Below, one piece after another: positions 1 through 9,686 of a stretch of DNA of 22,573 nt (within the stretch, counting starts at the first letter, position 1; the number at the start of each line of letters is the position of its first letter). Made by a program: the position numbers and the translations under genes. The DNA comes from a virus. The DNA is taken from IMG/VR virus record IMGVR_UViG_3300021962_000703, positions 1-22,573 of that record; one strand, 5' to 3'. A model generated the notes under the pieces. It was not told the DNA's origin. It searched no databases and saw only the letters and a program-made list of their open reading frames with translations.

Positions 1-3000
1 TTTCATCCCAACTGTAAATACTCCAGAAATTCGAAGCTGTCGAATCTGTTTCGACTAATACAGAGAATGGTCTTATTTTTGCGATACAACTGCTGTATTT
101 TCTTCCTCGATTAGTAACAGCTACGCCGGTCACACGACCTTGTGTATCAATAGTAGCTACTGCTTTAGCACCGATTCCGTTTCCTTCAAACTCTACTGGC
201 GGAATTACTCTGTATCCAAATCCAGGATTAGTAACATCAATGGTATCAATTTCTCCATCTACTATATTAACCCTTAGTGTTGCCTGTGTAACTCTGCTGG
301 TTCCTACTTCTGCTAGATCTGCATAGGTATCTACACTGGTATCATATAAATTTAATACTGCATTCGGCGCAGTATCTACGAGATTCAAATTAGCAAAATT
401 TATAATATCAGCAAATGGTTCTAAAGTTAATGTCGAGTTAATACTTACTATTAAATTTTTCAATGCTTGTATTCTATTAACAAACATTGTTTGTCTCGGA
501 CGGAAATTTAGACCGTATTGTTGTTTTGCTGGTAATGCGGAATCTGGTACTCTGTTACCTGCTAAATCTCTACCAACTAAACTATCAATCCATTTATTTT
601 CTAATTGTACTGTTGGTAAACTATCAGCGTCTCCCTCAGTTAATAACTGATATTCTTTGTGTACAAGATTGGTAGCTTTACCGCTATTATTTTTATAATA
701 TTGTACATTAATAGTTGCGGTATCGACATCTAAAACATTATCAAAATTATATGTAAGGAACTTATCAGAATCAATTAAACTTATAAATGTAACTCCAGAG
801 CCTCCTGGATTATTAATCAAAGAAGCAACTGCTGATGCTGATTGATTCCTTCCCAATACGTTAGGAACAACGACACTATTTTTAACCCAATAGTAATAAA
901 GAGTTTCAGTCGCAACACCAGTTGTTGGATTGTATAATTCTTTCACAGAATAAACATTGTCATTAGGATATAACGGTTGTCCTGATATTCCTTCGGCCAA
1001 TCCGTCATTGGTGTCTGCTAACACAGCCCACTCACTAGGAAGTAATGGAGTTTCTACCCACTCATAGATATCAATACTAGCACCAGTTGCTAAGGTATTC
1101 CAATGTCCAATCCTATATGATAGATCACCTTGTTCATGATAAACCCATTTTGCTGTAGATATGTTCCACCATATTTTTCCAACATTATTTTCAGTCCAAG
1201 CCATGTCAGGAATAACATTTTGTTCTTCAGTACCAACGTTATAAATTGCAGGATCATATATAGTTTTGAAACTGATCTCTTGTTCCGCTGAATTTAAAAC
1301 TTTTAACTTAGCATGATCAACATAATCTAGATCTTGTATTTTAATATTATTAATATTGTCATACAATACAATACTTTTAATCATTGATAAATCTACTGTA
1401 GGTTGTTGTGATGCTAATGTTTGCAATGAATTTACAGTAGAATCTTTCTTGAATAATCTAATATATCCTATCTGGCTATCATCTATTGGTGATTTATATT
1501 TCGGTGATCCGACAACGATAGTAGAATATGTACAAGATAAACTAAATCCAAAATTTTCATATGGAGTTAGATCTGTGTCTAATTTTTCTGCCAAGAAATA
1601 AGTATTGCCTTTTTTCTCATAGACATATACAGCGCCAGCATACCCTTTTTCTTCAACTATTCTTGTTCTGTTTTCATCGAATGATGTAGTACGGCTATCA
1701 AAATTAATAAGATTAACAAAAGTAGAATCTTTAGCGCCGATAACTATTTTTTCAGCCGCTGGTGTCATACAAATACTTTGTCCGAAATATTCGTTAGGGA
1801 ATCTTTCGTAACTTTCTATTTTCTGTTTTAATCTATATTCTAAACTTGCAAATCCAGCAGTTCTAAAAATATATGCTGAACCTTGATTCTGTAAATTAAT
1901 GTCTGCTTTAGGACTTGTTATTATTAATGTTGTACCTGTATAATCAACATTAATCGAATGCCCAAACTGGTCTCCCGAACTAATTGCTGATGTTGTGTCT
2001 AAATCATTTATGTCGTCTAATGATCCAGCGGTAATTGTTTGTTTAAATTCGTATAAATCATTCTCATTTCTTTGATAGATAAAAACTTTACCTGACGCCT
2101 GTGTGGTGCTATCTCCTACTTGTTGCCAATTAGACGAATCTGTAGGATCTTCGTTATAACTTCTTAATGTACTATCAGCACCAAATACCGAATCAACTAA
2201 TTTATAATATTGATATTTAGAATCATCACCAGCATCTGCTCCTGAGACTGTCATGTCTTGATATTTGACTACTTCGCCCTCAATGTATTCAATGTCTGGT
2301 CTCCAATGACCTCTGTAATTTGCGAAATATTGTCCGTCTGCTTTAGGTAATCCAATGGCTAATATACTTCCGTCCCTGTTCATAGCCATGCTGTGGCCAA
2401 AATCGTCACCTTGTTTTATTAATTCAGCGACTTGCGTACTTCCTATTAATCCTAGTGCTAATGTAGAACCATCATCATTTACAGAAATATTTGTAGGTAA
2501 AGAACATTGTGTAGATATTGGATCAACTAATAACCAATCATTTGATTCAATAGTTATTGTGCTTCCATCTCCTGGATTGTCATATTTTGCCTGCCATAAA
2601 TCTCCAGCGTGCCAAACAATGCTTCCTGCAATATACGGACTTGAAGGATTATAGATGCCTGCATAATTTGCATTTTCTAAATGACTCCAAGATGTTCCAT
2701 TATATTTGTAAAGATAAACTCTTCCTCTTCCGTCTACTGATCCAGGAGCAGAAACTGCCATGTAATAGTTTGTACCGCTTTGACTTATTGTTACCGAAGT
2801 TCCGAATAATTCTCCTTCATTTGGTCTAGGGCTTACAAATGAATTTACTTGAACCCACTGCTGTCCTACATATTCATATATGGTTATAAACCCTTGATTT
2901 GTATATCCGCTACCTCTTCCTGCATTAGTAGCATCTATAATTGTAGCTGGTTCCCAATCTTGTGTATTGAGATCAATACTACTTCCGTCACCAGGTGCTA

Positions 3001-6000
3001 CATCATTAATACATTTCCATAATTTTCCGGAATATAATACAATGTCATTAACCTGATACGATGCAGAAGGATTATAATTTCCTTTATAATAACTATCAAT
3101 TCCACTAGCTTCTGGTGCTGATATTATTAAGAATCTACCGTCTGGACTTAGTTTCATTTCTTTACCAAAAGAACCTACTACTTCACTTGTAAATCCTGAC
3201 GGTGGCGAAATTATCTGTTTCAAAGAAAGCCCTGCAGTTGTTTCTATATAGGTCATTGCTAACCCTGAACCAGGAATACTAGAAATTACTAATTTGTGTA
3301 AATCATCATAAAGAACTTTATATCCTGTATTAAGAGGAGTTGTTGTTCCGTATTCTAAAAGTGATTTAGATGTGTATTGTTGTTTTTTCTCTATAACTTC
3401 CCATTTGTTACTACCGTCATTGTCGATCCAAAATTTCGAACCTGATTTAAGTAACGCTACTGCGCTTTGATCTAGATCTGTATAAGATTCAAATCTAGCA
3501 TTTGTTAGTAGATAAAGAGAGGCCAGCGTACTATCCGCCACATCCGGATTCTGTATAGTCGCATCAACACTTACTGTTATGGTTGTTTTTCCAGTTGCTG
3601 TGATTTTATAAAATCCAGTTAGATTGTCTACTTTTTTTATTCCGACGATTTCATTAACTTGTAAATCGTGTATTCTGTTTAATTCAACTTCAACTGTAGC
3701 ATCTGTTTTAGTAACTCCTATAATGTTTAATTCAGGTGCTTTATTAAATCTTAATACATCCCAACTATAGTTGTTGTCAAATGTAATCCATATGTGATCG
3801 TTCTCTAAAAACGTTTCTATGTCTAGATTTAGTATATCATCTCTATTTTTTACTTTGTGTTGAACGTTGTCTGTTCTAACATAACCTGCAACTCTAGTAG
3901 GATCAGCATCATAAGATGTTGGATTAACATTAACAGTAAACGGTAATGGTTTAATAGAAAAATCTGTTTCTAATATTCTATAATATTGATCTGACACATT
4001 TGAAGGTAAATTGCTTACAAATAGAATCGGCTGAGGATTGATAGAAAACTGATCTTTTTCTATATTAAATTCTAGTTCTTTAAGCTGATCTATTCCTCCA
4101 AATTTACCTACTAAGAATGCCCATTCTTCATTTAATTTTACACTAGATGCTCCGGCACGGCTTAACTTATTAAACACTTTAGTTACAGCATTGTTTGTGC
4201 CTTTTTCTCTAATAAAGCCCTGATATAATTGGAACTGTGTAATAGAATCTTCTGCGAGATTTTCTAAATATTCTCTAGACTGATATCCCACAGAATGTCT
4301 TGCTAATCTACGTTGATTAGCGCCTACTCCTTCTGAATTCACATCGTAGTAATCGTCAAACTGATTAATTCTATAATCAAAGTTAGGAACTAATTGTTTT
4401 TCAGGAGAAGAATCTAATTTAGTCCAATATGTATCGTTGAAGGTTTCTGTACCTAATTGATTAATTAAGCTGGTCCAATTATAAGAACGATATGAAACTA
4501 TATCTCCAAGTTTATAATCAGTGAATGGTTGCCATACTTGTATATTAACATTGTCAAACAAGAATCCAGGTGATGTATAATCACCGTCCCAATCTACAGT
4601 TCTAAATGCTTGTGTTTTAATACGTTCTTGTCTATATCCTGTAGTTTGATCATAGATAACATCATTGAATACTGTTCTATCATCAAATACTGTAACGTGT
4701 TCTTTAAGGACATAGAATAGTTTAATATAATAGATACCGTTAGTGGTATTAGTCGGTTCTATCACAACATTCTGGAATTGTCTATTAACATTAATAAATT
4801 GTGGCTCTAATGGTTTTCCATCATCTTTTAATACTTGATAATCGTAGAACCCGTCTAAGATATTATCTGATACCCCTACTGGTATTTCAACATCAATTTT
4901 TTCTGCGGCAGGGCTTAGTGTAATTAATGATCCGATTTCCCAATTGTGTTTGGTCCAGAACATAAATTCTTTAGACGAGGTGACCCAATCCTGTGAAGCA
5001 CCTAATTGCGGATCATATCTATCAAATACAAATCCTTGATCTTTCAGCCATTCTTGATATCCTAGTAGTAAATCAACTACTGCCTGTATTGTTGTTAATT
5101 TTGTACCGTATGCTACCTGAGAAACTCTTGTTCTATTGAAGCTTTTCCTTCTTAAGGCTCTTACATCATTAACTGTTGGGACTTCAGGCAATTTTTTCCA
5201 ATTTCTTTCTTCAAAATCGTCGCCGCCGGTATGTGTGGTTATCGATCTGTAAAATGCACTTCTATATCTAACAACTACTCCATTATTGTAAAGTTTATTA
5301 GCTTCCCAATCCGTAAATTCTTCGCTGACACCGCCCACTGAAATCGCAGGATCATTCGGCGATTCTAGAGGTTTATAATAATTGAATACAGGATTAATAT
5401 CATCATATCCAGTAGCCGTCCAGCCACCTTCTGTTTTTTCTAATATTACTCCGCTGTAAGCTACACTAGCGATAGGCGAACTTACATTAAAAATTATGTT
5501 ATAGTTTTCAGCAGGAACAAAAATACTGCTTGATGTTGATTTAGGATTTTTACTATCTAATAGATATTTTGTTTGTGCTTTATCAACAAATCCGCTAAGT
5601 CTAGCTGATAGATTAACATCGATAGATTTTATTTGAGAATCTAAGTCTGTTGTTTTCCTTCCTCTAGATTTAATATATCCTATTAGATATTTTGATAATC
5701 CGATTACATGTCCAACTCCTGAATCCGGAATAATCAAATCATTTATTGTCTGGAAAACATTAGATGTTGAATTAACTGTCTGTTCTAATATGTTAAGTTT
5801 AGTTCTAGATCTATCAAAGCTATCTGTGATAAATTCAAAAGGTTTCAATAAACACATCGCTAATACTACAGCAAATGGATATTCTGAACTAGATCTCCAA
5901 GCATATTCAACTGGGCCAACATCGCCTAATTTAAACGGTCCTGTATTATTAATTAAAGTAAAATCATTTGCTAATCCTGAATCTAACGGACTTAATAATC

Positions 6001-9000
6001 TTCCGTCACCATCTACTGGAATATGCGTTAGTAGTGTCGAACGTTTATACCTATTGTAAATACCAGCTCGGTTTCCGTGTTTAATTTCACCATTCGCTAA
6101 GTCTTCCCATAACACTAAGTTACCACTAGTATAAGGAGCTGGTCCGTATTCCTCTTCCCACCATGTTGGTTTTTCTGAGAATCCTAACATTTCCCACGGA
6201 CAACGATGTGGTCTATCAGTGTCGTAGAACCAACGATATACTCCTCTCCAATACCCGGGTAAGTTTTTAGTTCTAGTTGGATCTGTCATGTTAGAATAAG
6301 TATAGGTAAAAGAATTTTCAGTATCTAAATATTCGTTCTCAGTATAATTCACTGTTGAATTCTGAACCCATTTTAAGAATTCGGTTGCAACCACATCATC
6401 TAACGCTGGCTTTTCATACAATCCATATCCGTAATAGCCACCTACTATATTATCAATATCAAATAGTTCATAGTCATATTCTTCTTTAATATTGTTATAG
6501 ATTCTAAATTCTAATTCGAGTAATAGTTCATCTCTATAATCACCGTATGATTTGATTATGCTACCGTCGTGTCCTTGTATTACTTCTCTAGGTACTGTAT
6601 ACGTGTCGTCTATAAATTTTATAGGAGTATATTTTTTATACATTCCCATTGAGGTAGGAGTGGGTGGGACGTGACCACTAGCTGTAGATAGATACTCTCT
6701 TATTTCTATCTTATCACCTTCGCTCAAATTAACTGTTAATCTTACAAAACCAAAGGTACTATCAAATGTATAGTCACGAGAGTTAAGCAACTGTACATTG
6801 TTTAAATAAACATATACTGCTTTTCTGCTAGGAGTAATTAAATCAAATTTTTCTGATAATGCAAACGTTTTAATTCCGGTATCTTCTACCTCATATGATA
6901 TCTTAGTGTAAGCACCTGTACCTAAAACATCAGAATCTGAAAAAGGACTATCTGAATTTTTAGTTTTTGTAAGATCGGAAATAATGTCATCCACAAAATC
7001 TATTAGATTATCGTTGTAATCTAATTCGGTTGCTTTGATTAAGAAATTATTTTTAAAATCGGTATATGCTTTGCGTGCATATTGCAAAGACTTAATAATA
7101 TTATTTTCTTTGTCAGTTAATAAATGTATAGCTAATGGTGAACATCCAGAATGTTTTAAAAATCGTTTAGCATTTTTTTGATAATCATCAAGATCACGAA
7201 GATTAGATAATCCCGGAATGTTTCCACTAAATCTTTCATCAAATTCTACAGAGGACCCTATATGATCAATAGCTTCACCGAAGGTAAAGTTTCCTAACTT
7301 TTCATTTAAAGGATTTTTTTCTAGCCCTAGCGGAATTTCATAATATCCAGTAACTGGTTCTAAATCTGTTATTATTTTTATAACTACAACATCGTCTTGA
7401 ACAAACGTTTGGCTGAATGTAAAAACATTTCTATTCCTAGTATATGTTCCTGTGTAATCTTTTCCGTTTAGATAAAACTTAATTATTAATTTTTGTGATG
7501 TACTTTCTTTGGACCAATCAACACTATTAAAAGTTAGTTTATTAGTAGATTCTAAAATTTTAACATTATCAACGATCGGTTGTACAAGTTCATTATTTGT
7601 TTTTATCCAACCATTAGCATAATTGCCATCGATTTTATAGTAGCCTGTTTGAATATTTTTTGTAAATGATTGGAAATCTAGAGAATATGTAAAAGAATCA
7701 TTTTCCCAATCCCAAGTGAATAATATGTCTCCGATATTATCAATGTTTTGATAAGCGAGGCTGAATCCTAATTCAGTGTCGGTTATACTATTACCTAACT
7801 TGTAACTTAAGAGGTTTGTACCTATAAAGGTACTAACTGGATATGTATCGGCATTATTAAAACTTACACCGTTTTCATCATATGCATCAAACAGTGGTGC
7901 TTGATTAACTTTTGTTTTTTCTTGGCTTTTTACCCATTTAGTTCCATCGAAATGGAACATTTTTCCGCCATTAACTGTTCCTCTTCTACATAGGACACAC
8001 TCGCCTAAATTAGATGCAGAGTCTGTAGATGGCCTAAGTGATATTTGATTTCTACCATTATGATCTATAAAATCTACATAATAAATCTTATTATTAGCTA
8101 GATCGTCAGTGTCTGCTACGACTAAAATTCTCGCACCTTCAAACAGATCTTCACCATCGATATTATATCCAGTACTACCTTCTATGTTTGAAAATACATC
8201 AGTGGTAAAATCATCTACATAATCTACTGTCTGTTTCGCGGTGCTACCGTGATTGAATAATTGTAGATTAGGTTTAAATTCTATAATAGGACGTTTCGCT
8301 CTAGATGATTCAGTTGCTGGAAAGTCCTGTCCTCTAAATGTGTAAGCATATTCTAAAACGCTACGGTGAAACCATCGATTATATCTTGACCAAGGATTAG
8401 TATCTTGGCTGTCTCTCGAAATTGTTAGGTAATCTTTTTGTGATGGATATGCTGTAGCATCATCGAAAGGATCTGTATCAAATCCTTCGTTGTCAAAAAG
8501 CACTTCAGGTGTATCTGTGGTCAATACAGGAACTATTAGATCACTAAACTTAGTTAAGGTGATGGCATCTCCCACCCCTTCTATCAACCAAGACTCAGAA
8601 GCATACTTTGCTGGAGTGATGTTTCCTTGGAATTCAACTACTAATCCGTTTGTGAATGCTACACCATTACTGCTGGTGTATGTTGTTTTACCAAGGACTT
8701 CATTTTCTATATCGATGAATGTATTAGATTCGATGTCGGCAATGATAAATCTTCCGAATCTGTTTGGTGTGATCAAACTCTGATAATACAACACATCCGG
8801 AGCATCATAAGGAACTTTGAATGTTAATGTTCCATTAGCGATTCCATTGTTAGTGACACCATCGTTATATTCTAGAGCGGTTCCGCCTGCGATGTTTTCT
8901 ACGAATTTCCAATCCTCAGTTTCTAAATCAATAGTACTGCCGTCGAGTGGAGGAATATCTCTAACTGCTTGCCATAGCTTTTCATCATAGACAGCATATT

Positions 9001-9685
9001 CATTTGTTCTATAAAGTTTTTCAGGACGATATATCAATGATCCAGTATCATAATTGGTTCTAATGTATAGACCTTCGCCTGGAGAATTAACTATAAATTT
9101 GTATTCTTGTCCTCTATATAACGTTATAGCAGGGTTACCTGTTAGTCCGTCTGGAGTGAATATAAATGTTTCATCTACACCTTGTTTTACTTTATAGGTG
9201 CTAGTTACTGTTGCTCGTTGTCCATACACTGCCACCGCTGGTGGTCCAGATGGTTCCCAATAGTATTCTCTGTAGTTGATAAACTTATCCCAATTGATAG
9301 GGGGATTCCAACTGTAGTGTTCTTGGCTAGTGATTAAATCGTCACGTTCTTGATCGTTGCCAAAGAACTTGAGCATATTTTTAAAATCGAGATAGTCGTG
9401 GAAACTAGTGATGTTCTCACCGCTTTTGGTAATGACGCCTGGTTCTAACTGATATCTACTTCTTAGTGTTTGATCTGTATCGAGATATACATCCTTACCG
9501 TTGTAGGTTTTTCCATATCGCTTTCCTAGATATCCAACCAGCTTTTGTAATTTTCCTGGCTGTACCAATGGATCAACGACCGCAGACATAAACTTATCGT
9601 TGATATCTGTCTGAAAGGTATTGGGTAAAAGATCGCTGGTCTTTCTTATAGGTAATCCGCTTTCAGGAAACTGTTTATCTGCCAT
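1..9685 (-). CDS. Giant baseplate-associated virion structural protein, C-terminus beyond window
   Basis: The frame is open from the ATG at 9685 to the left edge: 3228 codons with no stop. I spot-checked the frame at several points. The start lies one base after the gp6 stop, with no strong Shine-Dalgarno, so translation is probably coupled. Visible parts, by residue: a conserved N-terminus (LPNTFQTDINDKFM, then DTDQTLRSRYQLEPGV) typical of large structural proteins of marine T4-like phages; an LYRGQEYKFIV beta module at 184-211; a W/Y module at 220-264; an aromatic-rich stretch (GYWRGVYRWFYDTDRPH, WEMLGFSEKPTWW) near 1140-1190; W/Y modules near 1460-1500 and 1714-1759; an FG-GAP-like propeller with further W/Y modules at about 2165-2730; and GxGY repeats at about 3140-3200. 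Following gene 6, it occupies the position of T4 gene 7 (wedge initiator, 1032 residues), but I cannot show homology to gp7. Role in baseplate or host contact is inferred from modules and position. Confidence 0.85.
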   Translation of the reverse strand, partial: MADKQFPESGLPIRKTSDLLPNTFQTDINDKFMSAVVDPLVQPGKLQKLVGYLGKRYGKTYNGKDVYLDTDQTLRSRYQLEPGVITKSGENITSFHDYLDFKNMLKFFGNDQERDDLITSQEHYSWNPPINWDKFINYREYYWEPSGPPAVAVYGQRATVTSTYKVKQGVDETFIFTPDGLTGNPAITLYRGQEYKFIVNSPGEGLYIRTNYDTGSLIYRPEKLYRTNEYAVYDEKLWQAVRDIPPLDGSTIDLETEDWKFVENIAGGTALEYNDGVTNNGIANGTLTFKVPYDAPDVLYYQSLITPNRFGRFIIADIESNTFIDIENEVLGKTTYTSSNGVAFTNGLVVEFQGNITPAKYASESWLIEGVGDAITLTKFSDLIVPVLTTDTPEVLFDNEGFDTDPFDDATAYPSQKDYLTISRDSQDTNPWSRYNRWFHRSVLEYAYTFRGQDFPATESSRAKRPIIEFKPNLQLFNHGSTAKQTVDYVDDFTTDVFSNIEGSTGYNIDGEDLFEGARILVVADTDDLANNKIYYVDFIDHNGRNQISLRPSTDSASNLGECVLCRRGTVNGGKMFHFDGTKWVKSQEKTKVNQAPLFDAYDENGVSFNNADTYPVSTFIGTNLLSYKLGNSITDTELGFSLAYQNIDNIGDILFTWDWENDSFTYSLDFQSFTKNIQTGYYKIDGNYANGWIKTNNELVQPIVDNVKILESTNKLTFNSVDWSKESTSQKLIIKFYLNGKDYTGTYTRNRNVFTFSQTFVQDDVVVIKIITDLEPVTGYYEIPLGLEKNPLNEKLGNFTFGEAIDHIGSSVEFDERFSGNIPGLSNLRDLDDYQKNAKRFLKHSGCSPLAIHLLTDKENNIIKSLQYARKAYTDFKNNFLIKATELDYNDNLIDFVDDIISDLTKTKNSDSPFSDSDVLGTGAYTKISYEVEDTGIKTFALSEKFDLITPSRKAVYVYLNNVQLLNSRDYTFDSTFGFVRLTVNLSEGDKIEIREYLSTASGHVPPTPTSMGMYKKYTPIKFIDDTYTVPREVIQGHDGSIIKSYGDYRDELLLELEFRIYNNIKEEYDYELFDIDNIVGGYYGYGLYEKPALDDVVATEFLKWVQNSTVNYTENEYLDTENSFTYTYSNMTDPTRTKNLPGYWRGVYRWFYDTDRPHRCPWEMLGFSEKPTWWEEEYGPAPYTSGNLVLWEDLANGEIKHGNRAGIYNRYKRSTLLTHIPVDGDGRLLSPLDSGLANDFTLINNTGPFKLGDVGPVEYAWRSSSEYPFAVVLAMCLLKPFEFITDSFDRSRTKLNILEQTVNSTSNVFQTINDLIIPDSGVGHVIGLSKYLIGYIKSRGRKTTDLDSQIKSIDVNLSARLSGFVDKAQTKYLLDSKNPKSTSSSIFVPAENYNIIFNVSSPIASVAYSGVILEKTEGGWTATGYDDINPVFNYYKPLESPNDPAISVGGVSEEFTDWEANKLYNNGVVVRYRSAFYRSITTHTGGDDFEERNWKKLPEVPTVNDVRALRRKSFNRTRVSQVAYGTKLTTIQAVVDLLLGYQEWLKDQGFVFDRYDPQLGASQDWVTSSKEFMFWTKHNWEIGSLITLSPAAEKIDVEIPVGVSDNILDGFYDYQVLKDDGKPLEPQFINVNRQFQNVVIEPTNTTNGIYYIKLFYVLKEHVTVFDDRTVFNDVIYDQTTGYRQERIKTQAFRTVDWDGDYTSPGFLFDNVNIQVWQPFTDYKLGDIVSYRSYNWTSLINQLGTETFNDTYWTKLDSSPEKQLVPNFDYRINQFDDYYDVNSEGVGANQRRLARHSVGYQSREYLENLAEDSITQFQLYQGFIREKGTNNAVTKVFNKLSRAGASSVKLNEEWAFLVGKFGGIDQLKELEFNIEKDQFSINPQPILFVSNLPSNVSDQYYRILETDFSIKPLPFTVNVNPTSYDADPTRVAGYVRTDNVQHKVKNRDDILNLDIETFLENDHIWITFDNNYSWDVLRFNKAPELNIIGVTKTDATVEVELNRIHDLQVNEIVGIKKVDNLTGFYKITATGKTTITVSVDATIQNPDVADSTLASLYLLTNARFESYTDLDQSAVALLKSGSKFWIDNDGSNKWEVIEKKQQYTSKSLLEYGTTTPLNTGYKVLYDDLHKLVISSIPGSGLAMTYIETTAGLSLKQIISPPSGFTSEVVGSFGKEMKLSPDGRFLIISAPEASGIDSYYKGNYNPSASYQVNDIVLYSGKLWKCINDVAPGDGSSIDLNTQDWEPATIIDATNAGRGSGYTNQGFITIYEYVGQQWVQVNSFVSPRPNEGELFGTSVTISQSGTNYYMAVSAPGSVDGRGRVYLYKYNGTSWSHLENANYAGIYNPSSPYIAGSIVWHAGDLWQAKYDNPGDGSTITIESNDWLLVDPISTQCSLPTNISVNDDGSTLALGLIGSTQVAELIKQGDDFGHSMAMNRDGSILAIGLPKADGQYFANYRGHWRPDIEYIEGEVVKYQDMTVSGADAGDDSKYQYYKLVDSVFGADSTLRSYNEDPTDSSNWQQVGDSTTQASGKVFIYQRNENDLYEFKQTITAGSLDDINDLDTTSAISSGDQFGHSINVDYTGTTLIITSPKADINLQNQGSAYIFRTAGFASLEYRLKQKIESYERFPNEYFGQSICMTPAAEKIVIGAKDSTFVNLINFDSRTTSFDENRTRIVEEKGYAGAVYVYEKKGNTYFLAEKLDTDLTPYENFGFSLSCTYSTIVVGSPKYKSPIDDSQIGYIRLFKKDSTVNSLQTLASQQPTVDLSMIKSIVLYDNINNIKIQDLDYVDHAKLKVLNSAEQEISFKTIYDPAIYNVGTEEQNVIPDMAWTENNVGKIWWNISTAKWVYHEQGDLSYRIGHWNTLATGASIDIYEWVETPLLPSEWAVLADTNDGLAEGISGQPLYPNDNVYSVKELYNPTTGVATETLYYYWVKNSVVVPNVLGRNQSASAVASLINNPGGSGVTFISLIDSDKFLTYNFDNVLDVDTATINVQYYKNNSGKATNLVHKEYQLLTEGDADSLPTVQLENKWIDSLVGRDLAGNRVPDSALPAKQQYGLNFRPRQTMFVNRIQALKNLIVSINSTLTLEPFADIINFANLNLVDTAPNAVLNLYDTSVDTYADLAEVGTSRVTQATLRVNIVDGEIDTIDVTNPGFGYRVIPPVEFEGNGIGAKAVATIDTQGRVTGVAVTNRGRKYSSCIAKIRPFSVLVETDSTASNFWSIYSWDE
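95..270 (-). repeat. GxGY-type beta repeats in giant protein
   Basis: Two units of about 37 residues are visible: GEIDTIDVTNPGFGY and GRVTGVAVTNRGRKY, linked by PPVEFEGNGIGAKAVATI. This V-x-V-T-N-x-G-x-x-Y pattern with G/A-rich linkers is common in tail and fibre proteins of marine T4-like phages. The repeat series may continue beyond the window. Confidence 0.5.
2520..2660 (-). repeat. W/Y module 5 of giant protein (CBM5/12-like)
   Basis: Residues about 2342-2389. It reads YNPSSPYIAGSIVWHAGDLW, then NPGDGSTITIESNDW. It is the best sibling of the module at 2945-3085 and lies between propeller blades two and three. The pattern Y-x2-G-x2-V-x3-G-x-LW is the usual look of CBM5/12-type domains. 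Confidence 0.55.
2945..3085 (-). repeat. W/Y module 4 of giant protein (CBM5/12-like)
   Basis: Residues about 2201-2247. It reads YNPSASYQVNDIVLYSGKLW, then GDGSSIDLNTQDWEP. The opening NPSxxYxxxxIVxxxGxLW and closing DW match the copy at 2520-2660 closely, so the two look like an internal duplication. It sits between the first two propeller blades. Confidence 0.55.
8895..9028 (-). repeat. W/Y module 1 of giant protein (CBM5/12-like)
   Basis: About 45 residues (220-264) with the core EYAVYDEKLWQAV, then PPLDGSTIDLETEDW. It shares with the modules at 2945-3085 and 2520-2660 the pattern LW[QK][AC], a run of about eight residues containing D and P, DGS[ST]I, and a closing DW. The pattern resembles small chitin-binding modules (CBM5/12 and ChiC-type) with spaced aromatics. 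Carbohydrate binding is inference. Confidence 0.5.
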
Positions 9686-9686
9686 A

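Larger units (their letters stand above)
1490..3185 (-). other. FG-GAP-like beta-propeller region within the giant protein
   Basis: Blade-like segments recur, each starting with FG or a variant and followed by a short hydrophobic strand ending in G/S-x-P or similar. They are FGKEMKLSPDGRFLIISAP (about 3115-3180), FGTSVTIS with MAVSAP (about 2755-2815), ISVNDDGSTLALG (about 2450-2495), FGHSMAMNRDGSILAIGLP (about 2345-2405), FGHSINVDYTGTTLIITSP (about 1910-1970), FGQSICMTPAAEKIVIGA (about 1735-1790) and FGFSLSCTYSTIVVGSP (about 1505-1560). This matches the integrin-alpha type FG-GAP pattern and would supply six or seven blades. The Asp-rich DxDxDG calcium loops of classical FG-GAP repeats are absent, so calcium binding is not implied. 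The spacing between blades is irregular because other modules are inserted. Confidence 0.65.

Noticed and set aside
2355-2829. Rightward open frames opposite the giant gene
   Set aside because: Antisense to the propeller region, which reads as good repeats on the minus strand.
1490-3185. Calcium-binding integrin-like repeats in the propeller
   Set aside because: The FG and strand pattern is present, but the DxDxDG loops that bind calcium in classical repeats are not, so no calcium role is claimed.
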